64,000 nucleotides of DNA from Phellopilus nigrolimitatus. Lineage: Eukaryota > Basidiomycota > Agaricomycetes > Hymenochaetales > Hymenochaetaceae. The position numbers and the translations under genes are program-made. This document shows, piece by piece, positions 24,239 to 36,690 of this stretch. The DNA lies in the NCBI GenBank assembly GCA_021029095.1, contig JAJOHG010000042.1:217553-281552 (forward strand), given 5' to 3'. The stretch's first letter is position 1; each line of letters starts with the position of its first letter. The notes under the pieces were generated by a model. The model made no database searches. It was given only the letters and a program-made list of their open reading frames with translations, and was not told the DNA's origin.

Positions 24239-24613
24239 ATGTCTGAACCGGAACCCTCAACTTCAGTCTCTCCACTGTCGTTCCTTTCCATTCAGCGGCA
24301 ACAGTTGGACCAGGACGCCGCCCCGACGAAAACGAAGAAGAGCCTCCGTGAAACTCAAGAGGAAGAGCAGGCTCGCGCAGCGGCGAAAAAGGCATGGCAG
24401 CAGGAGGACTTCATGTGCTGGTGGGCTGCTGAGGAGGACGGTATCCACCGCGAGACCGGAGTGCACCTCGGCCCTCCAATCACCATTTCTGCGTCCAGCG
24501 GCAGCAAGGCCAGAAAGAAGCCAAGGGAGAAAGGTGCGAGGAAGAAACCTCCGTTAAAGAGGGCGATAGCGAATGTGGATATTGACGCGTTGCAAACGCA
24601 GGCATATCCTTAA
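24239..24613 (+). CDS. short hypothetical protein, Lys/Glu-rich
   Basis: A 124-codon frame from ATG (MSEPEPSTSV) with a charged helical middle (RETQEEEQARAAAKKAWQQ) and a basic tail (KARKKPREKGARKKPP). No family recognised. Alternatively, GTATGT at 24237 and TTCAG before 24297 form a 60-nt intron that joins the preceding MYND-gene fragment to this frame, giving a chimeric transcript. The region is probably another remnant. Confidence 0.35.
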   Translation: MSEPEPSTSVSPLSFLSIQRQQLDQDAAPTKTKKSLRETQEEEQARAAAKKAWQQEDFMCWWAAEEDGIHRETGVHLGPPITISASSGSKARKKPREKGARKKPPLKRAIANVDIDALQTQAYP

Positions 24614-26161
24614 GCCGCAAGGCAAGGGCGAAGGCCTCGTACACAATATTGACGGAAGATAACCGACGTAAGGCGTTCGAAGGGGAGGACGGTGACGAGC
24701 AGTCCGAGACCGCAAGTTTAGCGCTGAGTATTTTCGTACGTTTTGTATAGCTGAGCTGAAGGATGAGTATGCAATGTTTTTAGACTCATTGGAGAATGTG
24801 ATACGTAGAATACAATTCGACATCCTCTTTTAAGGAAGAATTCATCATTAACCTGATCTTGCCATGAAGAGTTCCTTTCGACTTCGTTGCCGGGAGCTTT
24901 GGGTTCTTGAGACAGAAACTACGTACCTCTGGCCTCTGGCATGTTATCAGACAGTGTCCTAATGGTTTGCACACGTCGAGCCTTAGACTCTAGCTGATGG
25001 TTGAATCTGCGCTTGGCTCCTGTTTACTTCTCATATGGAAAGTTAAGCCGCGCTAGTCATCGATCATACACGTTGTTGGTCAGCTAAGCTTTTCAAGTAC
25101 ACGGCGCCTTCTCAACCCTTGAGCACGGTATTGGCGAGGTTGCGGAAAATATGCACAACTTTTCGGAAACTAATCGCAATTACATTAATGCTTCGCTGCC
25201 GTGCACTTATAAGCGGAAGTCCGGGGACGCTGAGGATACACCCATTGGCCGTGACTCGATAATTACGAAGGCGCAGGATTTCCTTTTCGCACTATTGCTC
25301 GTAATCACCATTATCGACTTGAACTAACTGGTGCGGGTTTTGACAGGCTTTAGTTTTCGCTTTCAACACTTCAAACTCTTCTCGCTTTTGTTGTGTCTTC
25401 GAACACGCTACTTGAATGAGTGGATTATAGAGGGGCGATAGAGATTCTGAATTTGTTTTTCTTACGCTTTCTTTCAGGCGTACAAGATCTTGTCATGCTT
25501 TATTGCGTGCGGTACGTCTTCCTTGCTTATGTTCTTCCAAGTCATTTTTGGTCACATTATTACTTGATGCTCTTGCACAGACTTCTCGCTCTAAACTTTC
25601 CTCGCAACATCATCCCGTAAAGTGAATCTCCTCTCGCACATACCTAATCCCGGACTCTGTGTTGATAGCACATAAACTGAAAACGGTGGCTTTCTAGAGA
25701 CAAAGATATGTGCGTTTATCTAATACCTAGATTTCGTACCTATCTGCTTTTTTTAGTCACCGTTGCATAAGAGGAATTGCGAATTTGTGCCAACTCGTTA
25801 TGAGCACGCGGTGCTTCAGTGAATTGAAATCAATCTTCGGCGAATTTCTCCGGACTACTATACCCATACTCGGATGTGATGTGATGTTATCGGGCCTTCT
25901 CAGGTTGCGTGGAGCTAGCTGCCGTCTCCAGGAGTCCAGGATAATGACTAGGTCCAGCGAAAGACAACCGCGAAGCCCGACTTCACTGCCCACCAGAAGT
26001 AGTCGAGCATTCACTCGACTATGTATAGAAGAAACTAATTATTGTTCTCAGTAACTTCCCGCGTCACATGTAAGGTGCAGAGATGCACACTTTGAATAAG
26101 CCATCTTCCATTCTCGCAGGGCCGATATAACCCTTCTGTCTTGTAAGTAGTAAGCAAGACG
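24614..26161. other. no recognisable gene
   Basis: A+T-richer stretch with short frames only. I see nothing supportable up to the P450 start. Confidence 0.35.
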
Positions 26162-28424
26162 ATGATAACGATGTCAGCGACTACCATGATGTCTACTGTG
26201 GCTCTTTGTACAGCCTTATTTGCCGTCCTACTGTGCAAAATTATATGGACTCGGAGCACGCCGAGCTCGCCCTTGCCTCCGGGGCCCAAGGGTAGTCTTT
26301 TTTTCGGAAACCTGCAGGAAATCTCATCGAAATATCAATGGAGGACGTTCTCGGCGTGGAGAAAGACATTCGGTCCGCGCTTTTCTCTCATCATCTCATC
26401 TTGCAATTGACCATTGACATTGCTTGCGAGCATAGGCGATGTCATATACATGAATGTGCTCGGCAGACCGATCGTCGTTTTAAACAAATTCGAGCACGCG
26501 CATGAGCTGATGGACAAGCAGGGCGCGATATACTCGGACAGACCTCGCATGGTATTCCTTGGAGAGATGTAAGCATTGTAGGATTGCGTATGCGATGCAC
26601 TGAGTTGAGTTGTTTATATCAATACCAGGGTGAAGCTGCGCTCCGTAACCTTCATCCCATACGGCGATCTCTGGAGAAGGCACCGCCGGCTGATTCAGCA
26701 ATACTTCAATCCGCGATCGGTCGTCTCTTTGAGGCCACACCAAGCACGAAGCGTGCACGACTTGCTCGAGGACCTGCTACAGAAGCCCGAAGACTTTTAT
26801 GTGAAAACCAAAAGGTAACGAGTGAACTTGTTTTATTACTGTCGGCTCAATTTTTCCCCGAGATATGCCGCTTCGTCGATTCTGTCTGCAACCTATGGAC
26901 ATCAAGTGGCACTCGAGGATGACCCAGTAATGAAACTCAATACACATTCAGAGTCTATTATCGTCAGGCCTGGCGCTCCTGGTGCTACACTCGTTGACTT
27001 ATTTCCCGCGCGTGCGCTATTCATTACACTTTCACCGCAGCCTTTTTCTCTTTAACCTGGATATTTTTCCAGTGCGCTTTATGCCATCCTTTCTACCTGG
27101 AGGTCGTCTGAAGCGAATTGCTGCTGAAGGGAAAGATGCTTTGCGCAATATGATTGACAAACCATTTGACATGGTCAAGGAGCGACGGGTGAGCAGCTAA
27201 TTAAGAAACTTCGCGTTTGAAGCTAATATCTTTCAGGCTGACGGAACTGCGGCGTTTTCACTGGTTTCGCTAATGCTCGATGACTACGAGCAGAAAGGAG
27301 TAGTCGATGAACTACAATACCGAACGATCAAGGAAGTTTCTGGCTCGCTCTATCGAGGCAAGCATCTGTGTCTTCATTTGTAAATACTGTCTGCTTAACG
27401 ATGGTGTTTTCCTCGTTAAAATCAGCTGGTGTGGGTACTGTGAGTCCAATCTTTTTCGCAAGTTATAAAATTTCTAAAATAATATCAAGTCGTACACCGT
27501 GCTTCGCATTTTCATTTTAGCCATGGTACTCCATCCTCACGTCGCGAAGAAAGCTCAGGAAGAGATAGATAGAGTTATTGGTAGTGATCGTTTGCCGTCT
27601 TTTGAAGACAGAGATAAAGACGCGTTGCCCTATATCGATTGCATCCTGAAGGAGTGTCTACGGTGAGAGCTGCCGCAATATATTGTTTTTTACTTTAATT
27701 CCGACTCGGACAACGTGCAGATGGAGACCACCGTTTCCACTCGGTAACAAAGCTTGCTATTCGAATTGAGCCTAGCTGAGGGTTTCCCCGATTTTCAAGG
27801 CATCGCACACCGAGCGATGAAAGATGGCGAGCTGGAAGGGAAGTTCATTCCGAAGGGATCTCTGATCATGCCAAATATCTGGTCAGTCTCTGCATCCGCA
27901 TTCCTTTTTTTTCGTGAATTTCTATTTTAAATCAATGGAAGGCAAATGATGCACGACGAACGCAACTATACCGATCCTGAGGCTTTTCTGCCCGAGCGCT
28001 TCATGGTGACTCACGAAGCAGTCTCGAAGGCCGTACTTGACCCAGCTTCTGCTGTATTTGGATTCGGAAGACGGTTAGAAGAATGGCCTGCAGATGCTTT
28101 ATCTGCTTGACTGACTACTTTATTTGTTCTTTGTGCTCGAAGCATCTGCCCTGGGCGTCACTTCGCAGAAGCGAGCGCGTGGTTGGCAATAGCAAGCATT
28201 TTAGCCGTTTTCAATTTGGGGCCAGTTTTGGACGATAAAGGAAACAAGATCCAGCCAGACGTTATATTTACCTCTGGTCTACACTCGTGAGTATATTTTT
28301 ATGAAATGATCCAGCATTCTAAGTATTGCTACCAAACAGTGCACCAGAGCAATTCGATTGTAGAATCATCCCTCGCAGCGAGAAATCTGTCCTGCTTATC
28401 AAGAAAGCTGTTTCAGCATACTAA
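26162..28424 (+). CDS. cytochrome P450 monooxygenase
   Basis: Membrane-anchored heme monooxygenase of the basidiomycete group often labelled O-methylsterigmatocystin oxidoreductase-like; its substrate is unknown. I place 13 exons: 26162-26372, 26436-26568, 26629-26814, 26863-27011, 27073-27188, 27237-27357, 27426-27439, 27490-27662, 27721-27743, 27800-27881, 27942-28073, 28143-28286 and 28340-28424. They sum to 522 residues. An N-terminal membrane helix ([17 protein letters not shown]) is followed by the hinge PLPPGPKG. The C-helix has WRRHRR, the K-helix ExxR is ECLR, and PERF follows. The heme loop [15 protein letters not shown] is split by an intron inside Arg. Two oddities: the I-helix reads AGVGTS where AGxDTT/S is usual, so the acidic residue is a Gly, and the intron before it starts with GC. 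Otherwise it appears intact. Confidence 0.9.
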
Positions 28425-28830
28425 AAATCAATTGGCGTCGAAGGATGCTCGCTGTACAGTAGAATCAACAAGCTCAGGTTCAACTCTTCGCATTCAACCG
28501 CCACCAACCTCAAAATAAATTTAGAATAGCGAGCTACACGTCTGTTTTTTTCTTTATTTTCAATGCTCAATACGAGAAGCAGGATAGCTTATTGTCAATT
28601 TGAATCAAGCTAACTCGAGACCAAACCGGCCGGGTCCGTCGACTCTGTGTTATAATGCCAGAGGGCGCTGCGAACTCACGTGACTCACAACATGACCCCG
28701 CGCAGTCGGCTGTGACTCAAAATGTGGCCTAGGCGTGCCTTCAATGCGCACTATTAGACAGGTCAACCGTCCCCTCACCGGTCTACCGCTACTTGCGCTT
28801 TCCCCAATTGCCATCTAGCTGCTCGACGTA

Positions 28831-30340
28831 TTATGCCCATTGAAGGTTTTGGTGAGACTCCAGTTTATTACCAAGGTCAGACTCGATGAGCTCGAAAAGC
28901 TGTGCTAAAGGTACGCGGCGCATGCGAAGAAGACTGTCGCCGACGCGAAGGCACGCGGGGAAGACAATACCATTACGCGCCTCGCGACGCTTGTCGAAGG
29001 GTTGAAGGTCTGACCGGGCGCGTGGTCGTCCGATATGAACCTCGTTGATATTGAAAGGTATCTCGAATAAGTGCGGCATGATTCAGGCTTTCCCCGCACT
29101 GTTCTTCAGTAATGGATACATCGGGCTGAAGCGCAGATTGAGCTTGAGAGCACGCGCTACGAGTACGCACGTCTGTTTGGGAATCTCCTCGCTGATTGGT
29201 TTCAAGATAATTCAGCGCGCACCGGTATATCCGCTCCTATAGTACTCTGCTTCCAGACGGTTTTCAGAAGGTCAATAGGAAGGGGACGCTCGAGTAGAAG
29301 GAGAAGCTCGAGTCGCTCATCTTCGAAATGAAAGAGATTGTTGTCGGTGCTCTCAAGGCATACTTTAAGGATCTCTTCTTGTCTGAGGCAAAGGAAACGC
29401 TAGGAAAGCTGCGCAAATGGATTGAGAAGTTCTTGGAGGACCTGCGCAAGCGTACGATCGAGTCGAATGCATGTCATCAAGTCCGTTCTTCAGTCTGATG
29501 TCCTTTCTGACGACAAGCAGGCGACGCTGAAGGACTTTCTGCGCAAGCCTACCATCGTGAAGGAGCTCGCAAGCGCACTCAATATGCAGCTTTCGTCAAT
29601 CAAATCTTGCAGTTGGCCGCAGGAATGCGTGCTTCTCGAGCCTCGGTTCGATCTGAACGGCAAAACGCGTTTCTTCCTCGACGCGGAAATACACACCTAC
29701 CTACTTCTTCACTACCTTGGGATGATCTGGTCCATCAAATTCGAGGATAATATCAGGCTGCTCCAGTCGAGCAAGGTCTGGAAGCTGCCTCCGCAGACAC
29801 TCACGCGCGTGGACCATAAGCTGCGGGATGTCTTTTTCGGGGATACAAAACAGACTAACAGTATTGACGAGCTCCGCCGTAAACTCAAACATAAACTTCT
29901 TTATGTTCCAGCTCCCGTCTTCGTTTACCGACATCGCGGATGTCTACAAGGAGGATTCTAGCGATTTGTACGACTCGGATAACGATACCAGTGATGTGTT
30001 CGCGGAACCGAAGGAGTCAGAGGACCAGGGCCCTCTCTTCGACACGCCGTTCGATCTGAAGCAGTCGCTCCTGCATATCCCGCCTGTGGACATCGTCATG
30101 GACAAGGCACTGCACGGGAAATGCATGATTGTGTGCACGGTTCTCCAGTGGTTTGGTCCGTTTCTGCCTTTCGTGACGAGCATAAGAATCCTCAAGTTCT
30201 TCGGGACGTCCGAGGAGGATGTACAGTTCATGCAGGAATTCCTCTCCTGTCCGATCAAATTCAAGGATGACTCGTCTAGCCTAGTGCGCACGCGCAAGGA
30301 ACGGCAACAGTATCGAAATCACACAGGCGTTGAACAGTAA
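28831..30340 (+). pseudogene. truncated rvt-type reverse-transcriptase-like gene
   Basis: Pieces in different frames follow one protein order. VADAKARGED lies near 28935, ESTRYEYARLFGNLLADWF near 29145-29200, and EIVVGALKAYFKDLF from 29328. DKQATLKDFLRKPTIVKELA...CSWPQECVLLEPRFDLNGKT lies at 29510-29670. After a frameshift near 29900 come FMFQLPSSFTD and CTVLQWFGPFLPFVTSI. I recognise this N-terminal architecture from basidiomycete proteins carrying an RVT domain (the cellular, non-mobile rvt genes); this is from memory. The sequence stops before the part that would hold the catalytic Asp-Asp box. There are at least two frameshifts and several stops. It is a remnant with no enzyme activity expected. 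Confidence 0.55.
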
Positions 30341-30533
30341 ATATGTAGGTGTCGAGGAAAAACGCGGTTGATTGCATTTCGTGACTGGAGTTCCGGTAAT
30401 TAATTATCGACATGCGTTAAACTGTACTCCCACCCAGGTTCGTGTCAACATGTCCCATATCACCTGCAATGAGATATTGATTCAGTATGAGCGATGATTA
30501 ACTCGTGTGTAATCTACCAACTGACCTTCTTGG

Positions 30534-32252
30534 TCATAATTGTTTTGCGAGAGGAGATATTTGTGGCAGACCCGGGTAGAATGTGGATGGTATAGTCCTT
30601 GATTAGATAAAATGAGAATTTAAACTTTACTCTGAGGCACTCTTCAGATACTTACGGAATCGGAATTGGCGAATTGGTCGCGAATCCCGTAGAAAGATCG
30701 CCAGACAGGCTGGGTGGCGTCGTATAGCCCGCAGGTTTGCTGATGCTGGTCGTGATGACCGCATAACTCGACGCACTGCCCGACTTGAGGCATGATCCCG
30801 AACCAAATGCGCTCCCGCACTTGTTGACGGCTGAACTAGTGTCGGACCAGAGATTCACGCTTGAGAGCATCATGCTTGTGCATGGTACGTTGTCTTCGCA
30901 GAGGAACTGAATTGGCGGGCGCGCCACTCCGTCAACTACTGACCCATCCCAGCTCTGAAAAAGAAAAATCTAAGAAAGGCGTAGGGAAAAGCAAGAAAAA
31001 CGTTACGGCAAACGTGATATTGCTCAGCGCGACACCACTGCCCGCCGCGGTCGTCTGGCCGGACCAGTGCTGGTCTACATCGAGGCCATACGCTGTACCA
31101 CGTGCGATGAAGTTCTGCAGGAGCACGTTGCGGAGATAGCCAGAGCCGCCGTTCGACTTGATCAGGAACATTTGGTTCCCGCCATTCGTGTAGACATTAC
31201 GATACAGCACATCCTCGATAGCGGTTTCCGTGCCGAGAGAGCCGATCGCGCTCCCACCGGACTGGTTGCACCAGATGCGCTCAACGAGTATGTTGTTCGA
31301 CGGAGACTTTACCGTCACGCACTCGTCGCGGTTCGTCACCTCGACATCGTGGATCCAGTAGTTCGCGCCTAGAATATTGTTAGATCAGGTAGACCAGTAA
31401 AATCATGAGAATCTGTGACTGACCCCAGACATCGATTCCGTCAGAGCCTCCCAAGTTAGTTCCGCGGATAGCCATGTTGTAAACTTCACCATTGGAGCCC
31501 GCTTGAATTACGAGGTGGAATTCAGGAGCTAAGATGAACGTGAGACGTATCCGTGTGAAGAACTGCAGAGGCCGCCCTACAGTCGACAAGAATGAGATCG
31601 TGGATGGACCAATTTGTAGACGTCACGATACGGATAAGACGCGGTCTAATTACAGGAAAATGCATTAGTTAAAATAATCATTGGACATTACACTAGAATA
31701 TACTAACCCGGTATTGCGAGCTTGGTATCCGTTTCCTTGAATTGCGCCTGCACTGTTGCTCGAGAAGAATTCAAAGTCATCTGCATTCTCAACTACTATC
31801 ATGTTACCGCCAGTCGCATCTATGTAGTTTATATTTAAGCTTTAACATGTCAGACTAATTCGGGGATACTCTTACTTGTGCGCGTGATGATTCCGTCCAT
31901 CTGAAAGGCCCATTTCGTCGCACCATCCAGTGTCTGCCAAGTCTCCATGTTATAGTTACCTGGCGGCACATACAGTGTCGAGCCCGAATGTGTCAGTACG
32001 CAATTAACGAAGGCGCTGCCTATCGCAGGGCCTATGTCCTAGCCTTTCGAAGTCAGTCTCACTTGTTTCCTCTCGAAAGCAAATATTTGTATTCACGCTG
32101 GATCCGACCTCCCCGCCGTAATTGAGGACATTACATATTGTTTTCTGCTTTGATGGAAGCGAAGATGTAGGCCCGACACTTCCAGACAGTTGTGCGAGCG
32201 AACCAGATGCTGCAACCAAGGCAAATAAGAGGTGAACGTGCCCGAATAACAT
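30534..32252 (-). CDS. rhamnogalacturonan hydrolase-type polygalacturonase (GH28), secreted
   Basis: Glycoside hydrolase family 28 enzyme that cleaves the rhamnogalacturonan backbone of pectin. It starts at ATG 32252 with a signal peptide ([18 protein letters not shown]). The mature part has NVLNYGG, joined by an intron to [10 protein letters not shown], then [15 protein letters not shown] and AIQGNGYQ. The right-handed beta-helix core carries [10 protein letters not shown], with one catalytic Asp, and [15 protein letters not shown], with another. [15 protein letters not shown] follows where relatives often have a Cys near the second Gly. [13 protein letters not shown] and DVDQHWSG are further family motifs. 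The last exon ends [15 protein letters not shown]. About eight short GT-AG introns were placed by eye; all join in frame. The gene appears intact. Confidence 0.88.
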
Positions 32253-32292
32253 GATAAACCACAAGAAGGAGTAGAAACGTCGGCTTGTTATG

Positions 32293-32300
32293 ATTTATAT
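32293..32300 (-). promoter_or_regulatory. TATA-like element of the GH28 gene
   Basis: ATATAAAT on the minus strand, about 41 bp before the ATG at 32252. The rest of 32301-33452 shows no gene; a plus-strand frame at 33360-33668 lies antisense to the protease. Confidence 0.4.
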
Positions 32301-33452
32301 GCATTCAAGCAGAGGAATTTCGCCGAAAAATATATGTATATAGCTGTATTGGACGTGCTCACATGTCCAGAGGGTAGTACATGAGGCGTCATATTCTGGG
32401 CTTAAGGTATCGGTTGTAACATCATTCTCGCCGTAAGAGACCACAAAGTCGACTAATTGCGCCGCTTAGCGATTCGAGGCGGTCGAGCTCCGGACCGTGA
32501 AAACAATGCACGGCAACATGAGATTACCGCGTCAATTATAGCGAGGATCCTATTTCCAGCGCATAAGGACGTGTAGCAAAGACGCTTAAGGAGCCACTCA
32601 CAAGAAGACTTTACATGAGGATTAAGCAGCACTCGTGGCCTTCTAAGGAGAGTGATCATGTTTGAGAAGACTGCAAAGCGGAGAGCAACTGCCGGGATGA
32701 ATAAAAAAAGATACACCACATATAGTCGGGCCGCCAGTTTATATCGCGGACCGTCCTGGGTGACACAAGATGGCCGCTATAAATACCTGAGATAATACTG
32801 ATCAGCGATCACCCGACTTTCCGTTTTTAAGAATACTATGAAAATTCATAAGCTATAGCAAAGACATCCGAACCTTGTTCGCTGGCACGAATCTGGGGAA
32901 GGGAAAGAAGTTAAATTCTATACTGGACCCAGAATTAGGTGAAAAAGCAGATATTGAGACGAAGGTTGACATTGAACAAGATAGACGCGCCGAGTAACGT
33001 GACGCACGATTTTTCTTACGTCACAGCTATGTTTTTCTTTTAGTCGCGCTTCCGTCTCCTCTCACCTACCCGAACATATGAGATGCGCGCCTCCGGGGAA
33101 ACAACCATGAATAGGTGTTCAATAGAGAATGAATCTGCTCATTGTATGCACTTGCAAGTCAGATGACTTCTCGGTTTAGTCAGCGAGGTAGTTTTTCTTA
33201 GAAGCACAAGTTCGAAGAACGGCATAGGGAAACAGTTATATATATGGCCCAATATCAGGTCACATACTCCTCTTGCCTCTTCGCAGCATTGTTACATAAC
33301 AAATCTAAGCCAATTTCTCCTAACAGCAAGAAAAAGGTAAGTACGTTTCTTCTCAAGTGATGGCATATCTATTGGCGTATATTCAAGCCGAAGAGGAGAC
33401 CCGACGACGTGAAACAAGGAAACGGAGATATTTGATATTGAAAAGACTTGAC

Positions 33453-34814
33453 CTAATTGGAGGTATCCTCGGTGTGTTCAGTCGTCGCGAAGCCGACACG
33501 GTTATTTGTGGTGTCAAAGACAGAATAGAAGCGCTCGAGGAATGTGAATCCGTTAATGAAATCGAGTCCCTCTCCGCTGTCAGTACCAATCTAATAAAAC
33601 AAAAAGAATGGTTAACAAGTATTAAAAAGTCGATTCGTTTTCTTCAAAGCTCACATCACCGACGATGAGGAAAATGTCGCTTGCTGCGCCACCAATCGCC
33701 GTGTTGAGTGCACGAGGCCAGGTCTGCGCATTCTTCGTCAGCTCGAACGCCGAGTCACCGACGTTAAAGAACAAGCTCTCGAGGTTCGCGTAGTCTGCGC
33801 TCGATATCGACAGAAGACCGACGGAGTCGTCGAGTGTTGCACCCGTGAGGGACGTGTAGGTGTCGAATGCGTTCGTCGCGATGAGGACAAGCGTAGTCCC
33901 GGTGTCAACGACGCCGGCGGTCGAGGACAGCACAGTCGTGTTAGCTGATCCGTATGTGATAGACTGGTCTATTCCCCAAAACTCCGACGAGGGAGAGGTG
34001 GTGGTGATAGGGAAAAAGCTAATCGACCCTGTAAACTTGCTCGGATCGGTGCCGCCGAAGGTGAGCTCGCCGTTCGTGATTGAATCAGACTGCGTCGGCG
34101 CGAAGGAGACACCGATTACCTCGGTCGATATCGTCCCCTGAGAGAGAAGGTTGTCCGTCACAGTAGGAACAGTCGAACCGTCGGATACAGTGCCCGCGGT
34201 GAGGTCAACGGGTCCAATACCAATAATACCGTCGACACCCTCGAAGCCCTCAGAAAATTCTGCGACGCCGATGTCCTGACCGGTAATGACAAGGTCTTCA
34301 GTGAGCGTTACTGTGTCTGTGACTGAAGATAAGGAAAGGTATAATAAGAAAAAGGCACAGCTGTTGTTATAAAAAGCGTTAATTACGCACACTCGATTCC
34401 GAGGAAAAAGCCTGATCCGTAAGTGACTTCCATGAGATTATCCGTCTCCTTGCTTGTGCTAGTCTCTACGAAAGCTTTTCCGGCGCCAACCCAAGTGTTC
34501 GACGAGCCAGTGTCGATAAGAAGTGAGTACGTCGTTGCAGGGCTTCCGACCCCGATGCTAGCGACGTAGGTGGTCGCCGCGTTCGTTACGTCGAACGACG
34601 ACGCACGCTTCTTGTTTGTACCAGAACGTGCCCTGCTCGTTGAGATGATGTGCGCGGCGCGGGCACGGTCTTTGTCTGCGAGGGTGCTGCCAGAGACATT
34701 AAGCCGGCGGACGAATGGGAGCGAGACATTCGGTTCGCGAATTTGCGCGGCGGGTGTCGCTGAGACAGATAGTGCTATGAGTGCGACGACAAGAAAGGAA
34801 GATTTAATTGCCAT
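33453..34814 (-). CDS. secreted aspartic protease (peptidase A1, polyporopepsin-like)
   Basis: Pepsin-family endopeptidase active outside the cell. Three exons on the minus strand (34814-34391, 34322-33655, 33590-33453) give 409 residues. I use the internal ATG at 34814 (MAIKSSFLVVALIAL) as start because it begins a clean signal peptide; the frame upstream to 34865 would spoil it. A propeptide follows (SLPFVRRLN to NKKRASS). The first catalytic motif is DTGSSNTW and the second is DTGTTL. The flap region has VTYGSGFF. IIGIGP and FLERFYSVFDTTNNRVGFA are typical of the family. The last exon is easy to miss: without removing the 64-nt intron the protein would end early at a stop at 33622. The gene appears intact. 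Confidence 0.93.
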
Positions 34815-35711
34815 TATGAGTAGTCTCGAGAGTAGACTTGGTCCAATGCGGGTCTTGCACGTCAACGAAAATCGGAGTGCCCATGGCCGTCTCTTAAGCT
34901 GTCTGTTGACAGGATGTTTCGTGCGCTTATCAGTCCATAGTTAGCAGATACCTTTAGATAAAAGCTTCGGATACAGTGTTGACAGAGCATACAGTTTAGG
35001 CGAGAAAACAGAGCAAGTTAAAGTGCTCGCGTGACGAAGTAAATGTCGAACCTCGATGAACTCTCGCGGCTCATGCTCTTCGCAAGGCTTGGAAGAGCTC
35101 AAAATATACAATAGAATAGAAGAACGTTGATATATAAGGACCTTATCTTGAGAAAAAGGGAAAGAAACCACCGACTATTTTCCATTCGACTCAGAAGAAG
35201 GTGAAGAGACGAGACGCGCGTCGTGGCTTGCTAACGAATTCGGAGAAAAAGCAAAGCATCACCTCTTCAGAGACCTCAGACAGACTCTATATTATCCAAG
35301 ATAATTCGAATAAATTCAAGATAGTCTGCAAAATATGAGGACGAAGTAGTAGAAGCGAGATCGTTGGTGAGGGTTGATGCTGACACGTCATGTTGTTCAC
35401 ATGCCGCGTTAAATTGTTCACACGGACATGACCGATCCTGTGCACCTCGCGTCTTTCTGCGAACTTATCGACGATTCAGTGACACTGCTCATTTTACTCC
35501 CCAATTCGCCGTCCAAATCCACCGACAGCGGACGCGATTGACACTCAGCTGAGCTCCCCGGAACGCGTCTTCGCGATATCGGAGATTCATGATCTCGTCA
35601 CTGTCGTTCTGATAACGCGTGCTGTGCGCGAGTTCGACATAGTTGGAAAGAGAATGCTCTGAACTATGATGTTTCGGATGCACATATGCTTGGCCATGAA
35701 GGCGCCGAAGC
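34815..35711. other. no recognisable gene
   Basis: Nothing coding supported. Near 35690-35740 a stretch (cgaagcatgccttcgttcgcc) matches 20648-20680 in the diverged repeat region. Confidence 0.35.
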
Positions 35712-36690
35712 ATGCCTTCGTTCGCCATCTTGACTGAGGTCTTGCGCAACTACTGCTTTTTTATCTTGATCGACAATGCCCCAAACGAGCTGCCAGCCGG
35801 GGCCTGTGCCTTGACACTGCTCATTTTCCTGGCCTGCTCGCAAATCCACATCTATGGCAACATTTCCTCCGACTCTTCCGACGCTCTTTACTGGACGCGC
35901 GTTATTCTTACGTCGAAGCGCGACACGCTCGTGGAACTCGGCACGAGCCCGATCGTCACTTCGGGCATGACCATGCAGCTTCTCGCTGGCGCCAACCTCA
36001 TCAACGTCGACTTCAGCTTGTCAAAGGACAGGGAGCCTTTTGGTGGCACGCAGAAGCGTGCGTGCGTGTTTATTTCTTTGTTGTTGATTTTCGGTTTCTG
36101 GTACGTCTACAATATTCGCATTCGTCATTTCCCTCGGTCAGGCAACTGTCTACGTCCTCATAGGACTCTACGGCTCACTTTCTCACCTTGTTTCCTGCGT
36201 TTGCCTGCTCCTCATCTTCCAGCTTGTCGCCGCCATGTTTATATCATCTTACTCGGCGAGCTCAGATCGGCTATGGCCTTGGTTCAGGCCCAAGAGCGTG
36301 CTTTCGAGCAACGTCTGCATCGCTAGCCAAAAGCTCGCGAATCACTTCCCGGACAATTTTCTCATGCGACTCCTCAGAGTATGAAGGCATCTCAAGAACT
36401 CACACCTGTTCTTGGAGACCAACAGGTCCGCTTACTTTCTCCGCCGCACACGCTTCATGCAGCATTGCTCGACCATAACTACACAGCGATTCACGGTACG
36501 TTCATCATGCCCATGTGAACGTCCTTCTCGTAGACGTGGATCGAGGCGTTTGGCTCGGGTCTGTGCGACATCGCGAAGCAGCTCAAGGACCAGCTGATGC
36601 TAATCCATTGCATGCTATTGGCAGCGATACTGGCACGCTCATTGCATTTATAGCTGTGCGTCCCTTTCTTTTAGTTATTATTGTGCTCTC
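35712..36690 (+). pseudogene. SEC61 alpha (protein translocation channel) fragments
   Basis: Pieces match the pore subunit of the ER translocon. [49 protein letters not shown] and VDFSLSKDR follow the true order. After a possible intron near 36060-36142 come [11 protein letters not shown] and [10 protein letters not shown]. The middle of the protein is missing, and [20 protein letters not shown] and SPPHTLHAALLD follow. The final piece (KQLKDQ region, then SDTGTLIAF) is shifted in frame. The normal protein is about 475 residues, and large internal parts are absent. The kept intron indicates a DNA-level copy. The start [10 protein letters not shown] may correspond to MPILPEV of the true N-terminus. 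Confidence 0.8.

Noticed and set aside
27440..27521. P450 intron ending at ttttag before CCATGG
   Set aside because: It breaks phase and deletes part of the I-helix; the acceptor at 27489 restores [12 protein letters not shown] in frame.
33360..33668. Plus-strand frame of about 100 codons with a nearby TATA-like sequence
   Set aside because: It lies antisense to the last exon of the aspartic protease, whose residues (FLERFYSVFDTT) are clearly conserved there.
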